Source of the DNA: Nocardioides salarius
Lineage (GTDB): Bacteria > Actinomycetota > Actinomycetes > Propionibacteriales > Nocardioidaceae
NCBI RefSeq assembly: GCF_016907435.1
Contig: NZ_JAFBBZ010000001.1
Span: 2,418,001-2,482,000 of the forward strand
DNA: 64,000 nucleotides
Direction of reading: 5' to 3'
Made by a program: the position numbers and the translations under genes. Under the pieces are notes generated by a model. The model did not search any database. It had not been told where the DNA came from and was given only the letters and a program-made list of their open reading frames with translations. How positions within the stretch are numbered: position 1 is the first letter of the stretch; every line of letters begins with the position of its first letter. Below, piece by piece: positions 43,450 through 52,343 of this stretch.

Positions 43450-43999
43450 CGATGCCCTCGCCTTCGGAGACCGCTGTGTCCACATAGTCAAGCAAGACGG
43501 TCCGGACTCGCTCTGGCCCACCGACTGCTGCATCCACAAAGCGCGTGTGCTCAGCCGTCGCATCTGGCCCGAGCACGGTGATCACCTCGCCCAGTGGATC
43601 GCCTCCGGTGTCCATCACCGACGGCAGCCGGATCGGCAACAGGACAGCGGCAGCGCGCTCCACCTGCTCGACCGTCGGGTCTTCGGTGTCGAGAATCAGG
43701 ACTCGGGCGCTGCGTTCGAGATCCGACTTGTCAGATGCCGCCATCGGTCCCAAGACGATGACGGTCACGGGCCGCGGTGACTGTGCCATGTCCAGCGTCC
43801 TGGCTAGCACTCCCACCAGACGCAGCAGTCGACGGGCGGGCATCGACGAGGAGGCCACGACCACCAGGTCGTGGGATGCGCCGGTGCCGCGGGCCGCGGC
43901 CTCGAACTCGAACTCAACGCCTGCAACCGTCAACGGCTTCGCTAGGCGGAGGAAGTCTGCGCCCTCGAGAACTTCCAGGACAGTCTCCACGCCCGTCAT
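43442..43999 (-). CDS. lmuC: Middle component of the SIR2-SMC operon; LmuC-like
   Basis: A 185-residue protein between the SIR2 and SMC genes, overlapping both (ATGA with the SIR2 stop; 8 nt with the SMC start). It alternates hydrophobic beta-strand-like runs (HDLVVVASS; RPVTVIVLGPMAA; SARVLILDTEDPTVEQVERA) and has no catalytic motif I recognise. Size and position fit the ABC-3C middle component/LmuC that links effector and ATPase. The assignment rests on context rather than on sequence signature. Confidence 0.6.
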   Translation of the reverse strand: MTGVETVLEVLEGADFLRLAKPLTVAGVEFEFEAAARGTGASHDLVVVASSSMPARRLLRLVGVLARTLDMAQSPRPVTVIVLGPMAASDKSDLERSARVLILDTEDPTVEQVERAAAVLLPIRLPSVMDTGGDPLGEVITVLGPDATAEHTRFVDAAVGGPERVRTVLLDYVDTAVSEGEGIDD

Positions 44000-45693
44000 T
44001 TGAACCCTCCCGCCATCTTGAACGCTACATACAGATCGTCGGCTGAGCCCGAATCATCGAGAAGTTCTTCGATGCTGAATCGTCCGACCCCGGTGCTGCC
44101 GTTGCGGCCGTACGCGGAACGCGGAGAACGGGTAGACCGAGGCACTTCACGATCAGCGTGGATCACGACCACGGCGGCGTCGAAATCGTGCGAGAGCTCC
44201 AGTTCCAGAGATTCGCGAGTATCCCGGACGAGAAAGACCTCCTGGTCGCCAGCACCTGTTTTCACACGGAACGATCCAGCCATGGGTTCGGGGGCCGCCG
44301 CCCAATCAGATGCGTGATGCCCTCGGCTGAGCATCGACAACGCGATCGCGAATCGACCGAGTGACGCTGCCGGGAAGTCCGGGCTGTGAGCTGCGCGCGC
44401 GACCGGAGAGACGGTCAACGGCATGTACGTACGATCGCCGTTGGCGGCCCGACCCTCACGAAACATCGACATCGTCGCGGTGACCGCACTGATTAGGGTG
44501 GGGAGAAACCCGCTCGGTTCCTCGCCTACAAGCGAACCGAGAGTCGTACGCGCCCTCCGAAGGTCAACCTTCAGCCGTGTGACGTCGGCCTTCGAGAGTC
44601 CGGGAGTCGGGACGTGTTCGGTCAGCGCGGCCAGCTTCTCGGTCAGAGTCCACAGCACCAGCGCCAAGAGGGTCGGCTTGGCCCAAGAGCCGAGTACGGC
44701 AGAAGAGACGATGTCGCCCTCGTTGTGATCGAAGTCGTCACCGTAGATGAACTGCAAAGCCATCTCGTGACGCGGCTGCAGGTTTTGCTCGCTCAGCACT
44801 AGCGCTGGGGGTTGGGCCGGCCAGTGGCGCCCCAGATCCTGGGCGGATGCGGCGAACATCGTGTGCATGTTCGCGTCCTGCAGCGAAAGACCTATGACCA
44901 GCGTATTGCGTTCACCGACCAAGGCCTGGAGCTTGTTTCGCATGTACGCGTTGGCCGGCTGCACTGACCAGCCGGAGATCTGCTTCTCCTGAGCGATCAG
45001 CATCGGTCGGTACTTCGTCTGATTTTCAACTGCGCGGATGGCGCATCCGTGGAACTTGATCAGCTCGCTGCGGCCACTCGGTCTACGGAAGTCCTCAGAG
45101 TCGACCACGACTCTCAGCACCTTGTCGGCATCAGGGCAAAGTTCGTGGACCGCCTTCTCGACGAGACCGTCCCAGTTTGAGGTAACTGCCGAGTCTACGA
45201 CACCTTCGAGCATCAAGATCCCGATGCAGAGGTGCTCCACATCAGGTTCGATGTCACGGTTGCCGTACGTATTCGGCACGTCCAAACCCGTCCACATCAG
45301 GTAGTCAGGCTCTTCGTTTGCGACTCGAACGCCCAGAACCTGGGAGTAGTTGTTGACTAACGACCGCACAAGGTCGCCTTCGACCGGCCACTTTTCAACC
45401 GGCACCGTCAGGTCCAACGCTGCTTTCGCTTCGTGGGAGAGCGATGAAAGCGCCAGCACCTTGTTGAGCGCTGCCTGGAACCGACAGTCGGGGTCCGCAG
45501 GGTCGATCTTCGACCGGAGCAACTCCAGCACAGCCCGTACAAGGTCTGGCACCGGCGGCATCCGGTCTCGCGAGATGCCCGACCCCAACCACAGGACGTA
45601 TTGACCGGTCGCGAATGCGTCCGCAAATTCTGTGAACCGGCTCTCGAACCCGGCGAGAACCTCAGAAGTCGTGTCGGCGGGGGGAGGGTTCAC
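43996..45693 (-). CDS. lmuA: SIR2-domain effector; LmuA-Sir2 of a Lamassu-like system
   Basis: About 565 residues. The N-terminal SIR2-like fold shows LWLGSGIS (about residues 34-41), TSNWDGLVEKA (171-181) and FHGC (214-217), the nucleotide-binding and catalytic positions used by defence SIR2 enzymes to destroy NAD. A later LVIGLSLQDAN matches the end of that fold. The C-terminal 250 residues are of unknown type and may contact the partner proteins. GTG at 45693 is preferred because it gives the usual short N-terminus; the frame stays open to GTG 45831, and neither start has a good ribosome site. Defence by NAD depletion is inferred from the family. Confidence 0.78.
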   Translation of the reverse strand: MNPPPADTTSEVLAGFESRFTEFADAFATGQYVLWLGSGISRDRMPPVPDLVRAVLELLRSKIDPADPDCRFQAALNKVLALSSLSHEAKAALDLTVPVEKWPVEGDLVRSLVNNYSQVLGVRVANEEPDYLMWTGLDVPNTYGNRDIEPDVEHLCIGILMLEGVVDSAVTSNWDGLVEKAVHELCPDADKVLRVVVDSEDFRRPSGRSELIKFHGCAIRAVENQTKYRPMLIAQEKQISGWSVQPANAYMRNKLQALVGERNTLVIGLSLQDANMHTMFAASAQDLGRHWPAQPPALVLSEQNLQPRHEMALQFIYGDDFDHNEGDIVSSAVLGSWAKPTLLALVLWTLTEKLAALTEHVPTPGLSKADVTRLKVDLRRARTTLGSLVGEEPSGFLPTLISAVTATMSMFREGRAANGDRTYMPLTVSPVARAAHSPDFPAASLGRFAIALSMLSRGHHASDWAAAPEPMAGSFRVKTGAGDQEVFLVRDTRESLELELSHDFDAAVVVIHADREVPRSTRSPRSAYGRNGSTGVGRFSIEELLDDSGSADDLYVAFKMAGGFK

Positions 45694-45840
45694 TTGGACA
45701 TGCTGCCACGTGGGGAAGTCGCGCGTGACACAAACTGCATCAAGCGACTGTAGATGAACTTCCCGGTCAGTTGCGGAGCCCTGGGACGCGTTGGAACCTG
45801 CGTCAATCTGGGCGAACTGGGCTACCCGCACCGGGGCGCG

Positions 45841-47397
45841 TCAGCTCGGACCCATCACGCTTCCGACGTCGATCGCCAGCGCCCCGAGCACGGCCCGCGC
45901 CGCGTTGCGGCCCGGCCGCCCGGAGACCGAGCCGCCGGGGTGCACGGTGGCGCCGGTGAGGAAGAGGCCGGGCAGGTCGGTGTCGTAGCGCTGCCAGCCC
46001 GGCACGATCTCGCCGTCGCTGGTGCCGTCGAGCCAGAACTCCCCGCCGTGGCAGGAGCCGCCGATGTTCTGCGGGTTGTGGGCGGCCACGTCGAGCGGTG
46101 ACTCGCAGCGCATCGAGAGGATGTCGTCGGGCTCGAGGCCCGCGCAGCGCCGGCGCACCAGCTCGACCAGGCGGGCGCCGTAGGCGTCCTTGACGTCGGC
46201 CCAGTCCTCGCCCGAGGCCAGGTCGTGCGGGGCGATGGTGAGGATCTTGAAGGTGCCGCCGCCCGGGGCGCGGCCCGGGTCGACCGCGGTCTGGTTGACC
46301 ACCAGCAGCCACGGGTCGTCGGTCTCCAGCTCGCCGCGCGCGTGCTTGTCGAGGTGACGGGCCATGCCCTCGCTGGTGCCGTAGCCCGCTGCCGCGCTGG
46401 CGATCCGCTCGGGGCCGAACGCCAGGTCGGCGCGCAGCGCCGCGTGCACCGCGAAGACGCTCAGCCCCGGGCGCCACGCCTCGCGCGCCGCCACCAGGTC
46501 GGGGGTCGCCTCGACGCCCTCCAGCATCCCCGCCAGCTGCGCCAGGTGGCCGCCGGCCACCAGCGCCCGCCCCACCCGCACCGCGCGGCCGTCGGCCGTG
46601 CGCACCCGTCGTACGCCGTCGGCGTCGGCCTCGACCGCCGCCACCGGCGCGTCGCAGACCACCCGCCCGCCGTGCTGCTCGAGCACCCGCACCAGCGCCT
46701 CGGGCAGCGCCTGGCTGCCGCCGACCGGGGTGGTCCAGCCGAAGTCGATGCGCCCCGCGGCCAGCGACGAGGGCAGCGCCCCGGTGCCGGGGCGGCGCGG
46801 GTCCTGGATGGTGGCCATCGCCATCCACACCATGAAGGAGCGCACCACCGGGTGCGTGAAGCGCTCGTGCACCACCTCCCACGCCGAGCGCTCGCGCAGC
46901 GCCAGGTAGGCGCGGGTCGTCTCGTCGTCGGGCTGGGGCAGGTGCGAGCTCCACCGCCCGTGCGCGGCCCCCAGCCCCGAGCGCCACTCGGTGACCAGCG
47001 CGCGGAACGCCTCGGCGTCGGCGGGGGAGTAGCGGGCCAGCTCGGCGCAGGTGGCGTCGAGGTCGGGGTGCACCACCAGGGGCCGACCTTCTGGTTGTGG
47101 CAGCACGACGGCCGGGTCGGTGGTGAGATAGGTCAGGCCGTGATCGGCGAGCAGTCCGAGCTCGTCGTCGCGGATCAGGGGGTTGTTCTGGATCAGCACG
47201 TGCGCGCTGCTGCACGAGTCGTGCGCGAAGCCCGGGAGGGTCAGCTCCTCGGTGCGGGTGTTGCCGCCGACGCCCGGCCCCGCCTCGAGGACCAGGACCT
47301 CCAGCCCGGCACGCGCCAGGTAGGCGGCGCAGACCAGGGAGTTGTGGCCGGCGCCGACGACGACCACCTCGGCGTGCTGCGGCAGGTCGGTGGACAT
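45841..47397 (-). CDS. FAD-dependent oxidoreductase, phytoene-desaturase/amine-oxidase type
   Basis: 518 residues. The N-terminal dinucleotide-binding motif is VVVGAGHNSLVCAAYLARAG (about residues 11-30) followed by the GG motif GVGGNTRTE. The C-terminus has the FAD-contact segment (LPGLFLTGATVHPGGSVSGR). The family desaturates or oxidises isoprenoids, amines and other hydrophobic compounds; the substrate is not deducible. ATG at 47397 gives MSTDLPQHAEVV. It is transcribed away from the Liv operon, and its promoter shares the region with the palindromic operators at 47420 and 47543. Confidence 0.88.
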   Translation of the reverse strand: MSTDLPQHAEVVVVGAGHNSLVCAAYLARAGLEVLVLEAGPGVGGNTRTEELTLPGFAHDSCSSAHVLIQNNPLIRDDELGLLADHGLTYLTTDPAVVLPQPEGRPLVVHPDLDATCAELARYSPADAEAFRALVTEWRSGLGAAHGRWSSHLPQPDDETTRAYLALRERSAWEVVHERFTHPVVRSFMVWMAMATIQDPRRPGTGALPSSLAAGRIDFGWTTPVGGSQALPEALVRVLEQHGGRVVCDAPVAAVEADADGVRRVRTADGRAVRVGRALVAGGHLAQLAGMLEGVEATPDLVAAREAWRPGLSVFAVHAALRADLAFGPERIASAAAGYGTSEGMARHLDKHARGELETDDPWLLVVNQTAVDPGRAPGGGTFKILTIAPHDLASGEDWADVKDAYGARLVELVRRRCAGLEPDDILSMRCESPLDVAAHNPQNIGGSCHGGEFWLDGTSDGEIVPGWQRYDTDLPGLFLTGATVHPGGSVSGRPGRNAARAVLGALAIDVGSVMGPS

Positions 47398-47419
47398 GGT
47401 GACGAGGCTGGCATGGGCC

Positions 47420-47433
47420 ACAACCGATTGCAA
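47420..47433. promoter_or_regulatory. Candidate operator ACAACCGATTGCAA (site C)
   Basis: Matches site A at 2740-2753 in 12 of 14 bases. It lies 23 nt upstream of the oxidoreductase start, where a repressor would block that promoter. Confidence 0.5.
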
Positions 47434-47542
47434 CGCATTTGTGACCTGGGCGGCGCGCACATCGCAAGCGGTCCAGAGCGGCAGACCGACCTGTGGCCGT
47501 GATGCTTGACAAGGTGTGGCGCCACTCACAACACTGAGGTAA

Positions 47543-47558
47543 CCGCAATCGATTGCGG
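47543..47558. promoter_or_regulatory. Perfect 16-bp palindromic operator CCGCAATCGATTGCGG (site B)
   Basis: A perfect palindrome with a central CG, 19 nt upstream of the binding-protein ATG. It shares CAATCGATTGC with site A. Position and form indicate a LacI-type regulator controlling the Liv operon. Confidence 0.7.
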
Positions 47559-47576
47559 GGTGACCGAGGAGGAATC

Positions 47577-48824
47577 ATGTCCCACGTCTCGAACCGCCGC
47601 AGCCGCAAGGCTGCGGCCCTGATCGGCGTCCTGGCACTCGGGTCACTCGGGCTGGCCGCCTGCGGTGACGACGACGGTGGCAGCGGCTCCGCGGAGGACG
47701 GCCCGATCATGATCGGCACGTCCCTGCCCCTGACCGGCGAGTTCTCCCAGCCCGGCCAGGCGGCCGAGCAGGGCTACCAGGTCTGGAAGGAGATGGTGAA
47801 CGAGAGCGGCGGCCTGCTGGGCCGCGACGTCGACCTGGTCATCAAGGACGACGCCTCCAACCAGAACACCATCGTCTCCGACTACAACGCCCTGATCAGC
47901 CAGGACAAGGTCGACATGCTGCTGGGCACCTTCTCCTCGCTGCTCAACCTCCCGGCCTCCGCGGTCGCGGAGAAGAACCGGATGCTCTTCGTCGAGCCGG
48001 CCGGTGGCTCCCCCGACATGTTCAACCGCGGCTACGAGTACCTCTTCTTCGCCCAGCAGGCGACCTCCGACAAGCAGGGCAAGGTCTTCGCCGAGTGGGT
48101 CGCCGCGCTGCCCGAGGGCGAGCGCCCCGAGACCGCGGCGTTCCCGACCCTCGACGACCCGTTCGCGGCGCCCAACGTCGCGGGCATCCAGGCGATCCTC
48201 GAGGAGGCCGGCATCGAGACGGTCTACGAGGAGACCTACGCGATCGACACCAAGAACTTCGACACCATCGTCAACGCCATGAAGAGCGCCGACCCCGACC
48301 TCGTCGTGCACGGCGCACAGTTCGAGGACGGCATCGGCCTGACCCGCTCGATGCTCAAGGCCGACTTCGCGCCCGAGATGTTCTACGAGACCAACGCCCC
48401 CTCCTTCGGCTCGCAGTACGCCGACGGCGTGGGCGCCGACAACACCGAGGGCGTCCTCTACGCGGTGAGCCACTCGCCCAACGCCGACACCCCCGGCAAC
48501 GCCGAGTTCGTGGCCAAGTACGAGGAGATGTACGGCTCCGAGGAGGTCCCCGAGGACGCCGCCGACGGCTACGCCGCCGCCCAGGTGATGCAGGCCGCCG
48601 TCGAGGCGATCGGCAACGTCGAGGACCAGGACGCGATGGCCGACTGGCTGCGCGAGAACGAGGTCGAGACCATCCTGGGCCCGCTGTCGTGGAACGAGGA
48701 CGGCAGCCCGACCGGTGAGTTCCTGATCGGCCAGTGGCAGGACGGCCAGCCCGAGATCGTGCTGCCCCCCGACGCCGCGACCTCCGACATCGAGCTCGGC
48801 TGGAAGCCAGGCGGCGCCGGCTGA
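47577..48824 (+). CDS. Branched-chain-amino-acid-type ABC substrate-binding lipoprotein (LivK-like)
   Basis: A 415-residue lipoprotein. A basic start (MSHVSNRRSRK), hydrophobic stretch and lipobox LAAC (Cys near residue 29) are followed by the Peripla_BP_6 opening (IMIGTSLPLTGEFSQPGQAA). This class carries branched-chain amino acids but also aromatic acids, amides and urea; the catabolic context favours an aromatic or amide ligand (inference). ATG at 47577 follows GAGGAGGA. First gene of a four-gene importer operon. Confidence 0.9.
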   Translation: MSHVSNRRSRKAAALIGVLALGSLGLAACGDDDGGSGSAEDGPIMIGTSLPLTGEFSQPGQAAEQGYQVWKEMVNESGGLLGRDVDLVIKDDASNQNTIVSDYNALISQDKVDMLLGTFSSLLNLPASAVAEKNRMLFVEPAGGSPDMFNRGYEYLFFAQQATSDKQGKVFAEWVAALPEGERPETAAFPTLDDPFAAPNVAGIQAILEEAGIETVYEETYAIDTKNFDTIVNAMKSADPDLVVHGAQFEDGIGLTRSMLKADFAPEMFYETNAPSFGSQYADGVGADNTEGVLYAVSHSPNADTPGNAEFVAKYEEMYGSEEVPEDAADGYAAAQVMQAAVEAIGNVEDQDAMADWLRENEVETILGPLSWNEDGSPTGEFLIGQWQDGQPEIVLPPDAATSDIELGWKPGGAG

Positions 48825-49708
48825 TGACCCAGCTCCTCCAGAACCTCCTCCTCGGGCTGCTGCTGGGCGGGGTCTACGCCCTGGCAGCCAGCGGGTTGAC
48901 CCTGATCTTCGGAGTCATGAAGGTGATCAACATCGCCCATGGCGCCTTCCTGGTCCTGGCCTCCTTCATCACCTACACGCTGTGGAGCTCGCTCGGCATC
49001 GACCCGCTGCTCGGGGTGCTCATCACCACCCCGGTCATCTTCGGGCTCGGCTGGGTGACCTACCACCTGCTGGTGAAGCCCATCCGCACCGCACCGATGT
49101 CGTCGACGGTCCTGCTGACCTTCGGCCTGGCCCTGGTGCTCGAGGGTGCGATGGGGGAGATCTGGGGGAACAACTCGACGTCGCTGCGACCGTCGTACAC
49201 CGACGAGTCCTTCACGGTCGGCTCGCTCTTCATCCCCAAGGCCCAGCTGTACGGCGGCATCCTCGCGATCGTCGTGCTGCTGGCCCTGTGGGTGATCCTG
49301 AACCGCACCTGGCTGGGCCGGGCGATCCGCGCGGCGGCGATCAACCCCTCGTCGGCCGCCCTGGTCGGCATCAAGGTCAGCTCGGTGGCCGCCCTCGTCT
49401 TCGCCCTCGGCATCGCCGCCGCGGGCGCGGGCGGGGCGATCACCGGGGTGCTCTACCCGTTCGTGCCCGGCTCGCACTACCAGTGGATCGCCCGGCTGCT
49501 GGCGATCGTCGTGCTGGGCGGCATGGGCAGCCTCAACGGGGCGGTGCTGGGCGCGCTGATGTTCGGCGTCGCCGAGACCCTGACCTCGGCGTACGTCTCG
49601 CCGTCGTGGGCCACGGCCGTGCCCTACGCCATCGTCTTCGCCGTGCTGCTGATCCGCCCGCAGGGCCTGCTGGGCACCCGCCTGAGAGAGGACACGGTGA
49701 TGGCATGA
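48824..49708 (+). CDS. livH: Liv-type ABC permease (LivH)
   Basis: A 294-residue inner-membrane permease starting MTQLLQNLLLGLLLGGVYAL with about eight hydrophobic segments and the family pattern GLTLIFGVMKVINIAHGAF (about residues 25-43). The ATG shares its A with the binding-protein stop (TGATG). It pairs with the LivM half of the next protein. Confidence 0.92.
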   Translation: MTQLLQNLLLGLLLGGVYALAASGLTLIFGVMKVINIAHGAFLVLASFITYTLWSSLGIDPLLGVLITTPVIFGLGWVTYHLLVKPIRTAPMSSTVLLTFGLALVLEGAMGEIWGNNSTSLRPSYTDESFTVGSLFIPKAQLYGGILAIVVLLALWVILNRTWLGRAIRAAAINPSSAALVGIKVSSVAALVFALGIAAAGAGGAITGVLYPFVPGSHYQWIARLLAIVVLGGMGSLNGAVLGALMFGVAETLTSAYVSPSWATAVPYAIVFAVLLIRPQGLLGTRLREDTVMA

Positions 49709-51579
49709 GTGCCCCCGCCACCACCACCGAGCCCGCCGAGGCTGCGCCCGCGGCCCGGCGTACGCCCTCGACCCTGTGGATCGGTCGCGGCGTCGCCGCC
49801 GTCGCCGCGCTGCTGCTGCTGATCTTCCCGATCCTCAGCGACGACATCTACTACCAGAACATGATCATCCTCTCGCTGGTCTTCGCGATCGGGGCGAGCG
49901 GGCTCAACATCATCACCGGCTTCGCCGGGTACGTCTCGCTGGGCCAGGGCGCCTTCATCGGGCTGGGCGGCTACACCATCGGGGTGCTGGCCGGCCGGTT
50001 CGAGTCGGTGAGCCCCTGGTGGTGGCTGCCCGTCGCCGGCCTGGTCGCGGCCCTGGTCGCGCTGCTGCTCGGGCTGGTCTCGCTGCGCTCGAGCGGGCCG
50101 GCGTTCGTGATCATCACCGTGGCGTTCCTCTTCCTGGTCCAGGTGATCGCGGTCAACTGGGTCTCGGTCACCGGCGGCACCGCGGGCCTGTCGCTGCCGC
50201 TGCCCTCGTGGGACCGCGACATCATCAACTGGCCCTTCTACTACGTGCTGGTCGCGGTGCTGGCGATGCAGCTGCTGATGACCTGGTGGATCCGGCGCAC
50301 CAAGCTCGGGATGGGCCTGATCGCGATCCGCGAGGACGAGACCAAGGCGGCCACGATCGGCATCAACCTGCCGGTCGAGAAGATCATCGCCTTCGTGGCC
50401 AGCGCCGTCTTCGTCGGCATGGCCGGCGCCGCCTACGGCTACTACCTGACCTTCATCGACCCGCGCGGCATGTTCTCGATCCTGCTCAGCGTGCAGATCG
50501 TGCTCTCGCTGCTCATCGGCGGCAAGGCCACCCTGTGGGGCCCGGTGCTCGGCGCGTTCCTGATCGAGCTGATGAACGAGTACGCCAACAACAACCTCGG
50601 CGGCGGCAACACCCGGCTCTTCCTCTTCGGCGGGCTGCTGGTCCTGGTCGTGATCTTCCTGCCCAAGGGCCTGCTGCCCTCGCTCGAGGCGCTGCTCTCG
50701 CGGCGGCGTACGTCGGGCAAGGCCGGCCTGGTCGGCGCCCGGATCGGCAGCGGCGGCAGCCTGGCCTCGCTCACCGACCGCGTGCAGCTGGTCGATCGCT
50801 CCGAGATCCCCGACCGGGCGCTGCTCGAGGTGCGCGACCTGCGCAAGAGCTTCGGCGGGGTCAGGGCCGTCGACGGCGCGACCTTCACCGTGCCCGAGGG
50901 CTCCATCACCGGGCTGATCGGGCCTAACGGGTCGGGCAAGACGACGCTCTTCAACCTCATCGACGACACCATCCGCGCCGACTCCGGCGAGATCCTGCTG
51001 GGTGGCAAGCGCATCGAGACGCTGCCGTCGTGGAAGCGGGCCCACCAGGGCCTGGGACGCACCTTCCAGATCACCCGGCTCTTCGGGGAGATGACGGTGC
51101 TCGAGAACGTCGTGGCCGCGCAGCGCTCCTTCTCGCTGGGCCAGCTCGGCAAGATCGCGGTCAGCGGCGCCGAGGCGCGCGCGGCCGAGGAGCTGCTCGA
51201 GTACGTCGGCATGCGCGCCTTCCGCGACCAGCGGGCGCACGCGCTGTCCTACGGCCAGCAGAAGCTGGTCGAGCTCGCCCAGATCCTGATGCTCGACCCG
51301 CAGCTGATCCTGCTCGACGAGCCCGCCGGCGGCATCAACCCGGTGCTGATCGAGCGGATGGGGGAGATGATCGAGGAGCTCAACTCCTACGGCAAGACCT
51401 TCCTCATCGTCGAGCACAACATGCAGTTCGTGCTCAACCTGTGCGATCCCGTGCACGTGCTGGCCCGGGGCCGGGCCATCGCCTCGGGCACCCCCGACCA
51501 GATCCGTAACGACCCGGCCGTGATCGACGCCTACCTGGGCGACGACTTCGTGCTGGAGGACAAGGCGGCGAGCTCATGA
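49705..51579 (+). CDS. Fused Liv permease and ATPase (LivM-LivG)
   Basis: 624 residues. Residues 1-340 are a LivM-type permease ([36 protein letters not shown]). Residues 371-624 are a LivG-type ATPase with Walker [10 protein letters not shown] (about 406-414), signature [11 protein letters not shown] and Walker B LILLDEP. The join is a Gly/Ser-rich stretch near residue 350. The ATG at 49705 overlaps the livH stop (ATGA). The one-chain arrangement fixes one ATPase to one permease; it is a known but minority arrangement. Confidence 0.93.
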   Translation: MSAPATTTEPAEAAPAARRTPSTLWIGRGVAAVAALLLLIFPILSDDIYYQNMIILSLVFAIGASGLNIITGFAGYVSLGQGAFIGLGGYTIGVLAGRFESVSPWWWLPVAGLVAALVALLLGLVSLRSSGPAFVIITVAFLFLVQVIAVNWVSVTGGTAGLSLPLPSWDRDIINWPFYYVLVAVLAMQLLMTWWIRRTKLGMGLIAIREDETKAATIGINLPVEKIIAFVASAVFVGMAGAAYGYYLTFIDPRGMFSILLSVQIVLSLLIGGKATLWGPVLGAFLIELMNEYANNNLGGGNTRLFLFGGLLVLVVIFLPKGLLPSLEALLSRRRTSGKAGLVGARIGSGGSLASLTDRVQLVDRSEIPDRALLEVRDLRKSFGGVRAVDGATFTVPEGSITGLIGPNGSGKTTLFNLIDDTIRADSGEILLGGKRIETLPSWKRAHQGLGRTFQITRLFGEMTVLENVVAAQRSFSLGQLGKIAVSGAEARAAEELLEYVGMRAFRDQRAHALSYGQQKLVELAQILMLDPQLILLDEPAGGINPVLIERMGEMIEELNSYGKTFLIVEHNMQFVLNLCDPVHVLARGRAIASGTPDQIRNDPAVIDAYLGDDFVLEDKAASS

Positions 51580-52328
51580 GCACCATGCTCCACATCTCCG
51601 GCGTCGTGGCCGGCTACGGCGGCGGCGACGTGCTGCAGGGCGTCGACATCACCGTCGAGAAGGGGTCGGTGGCCTGCATCGTGGGCCCCAACGGCGCCGG
51701 CAAGTCGACGGTGCTCAAGACCGTCAGCGGCCTGCTGCGCCCCCGGCTGGGCGAGATCCACCTGGGCGACCAGCCCACCCACCAGTGCTCGGCCGCCGAG
51801 ATCCTCGAGCGGGGCGTCTCCCAGGTGCCGCAGTCGAACGCGCTGTTCCCCAACATGAGCGTGCGCGAGAACGTGATGCTGGGCGCCTACATCATCCGCC
51901 GCGACCGCGCCCTGGTGAAGCGTCGCTACGACCAGGTCGCCGAGCTGTTCCCGATCGTGGCCGACCGGGCCGCCGAGAACGCCGGCAACCTCTCCGGCGG
52001 CCAGCGCCGGATGGTCGAGTTCGCCCGGTCGCTGATGCTCGACCCGGTGCTGCTGCTGCTCGACGAGCCGTCGCTGGGCCTGGACCCCAAGGCGCTGCAG
52101 GTGCTCTACGAGTCGGTGATGACGCTCAAGGAGAGCGGCAAGACCATCCTGATCGTGGAGCAGAACGTGCGCTTCGGGATGCGGATGGCCACCGACGGCA
52201 TCGTGATGGAGAGCGGGCGCGTGGTCACCCAGCGCCCCGCCGCCTCGATCATCGACGACCCCGAGATCGCCGCGATGTACTTCGGCGGCTCGGTGCGCCC
52301 CACCCCGCCGGCGGCGTCGAGCGGCTGA
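51576..52328 (+). CDS. livF: Liv-type ABC ATPase (LivF)
   Basis: 250 residues, the second ATPase of the importer. Walker A is GPNGAGKST (about 33-41), the signature is [15 protein letters not shown] and Walker B is [17 protein letters not shown] overlap with the fused gene. Last gene of the operon and convergent with the acyl-CoA synthetase; only 15 nt separate the stops, and no clear terminator is visible. Confidence 0.93.
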   Translation: MSTMLHISGVVAGYGGGDVLQGVDITVEKGSVACIVGPNGAGKSTVLKTVSGLLRPRLGEIHLGDQPTHQCSAAEILERGVSQVPQSNALFPNMSVRENVMLGAYIIRRDRALVKRRYDQVAELFPIVADRAAENAGNLSGGQRRMVEFARSLMLDPVLLLLDEPSLGLDPKALQVLYESVMTLKESGKTILIVEQNVRFGMRMATDGIVMESGRVVTQRPAASIIDDPEIAAMYFGGSVRPTPPAASSG

Positions 52329-52343
52329 GGCCAGGCGCGGGGC

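Noticed and set aside
12062..45831. Prophage or integrative conjugative element
   Set aside because: No integrase, structural, relaxase or conjugation genes and no attachment-site repeats were seen; only ISs and defence genes.
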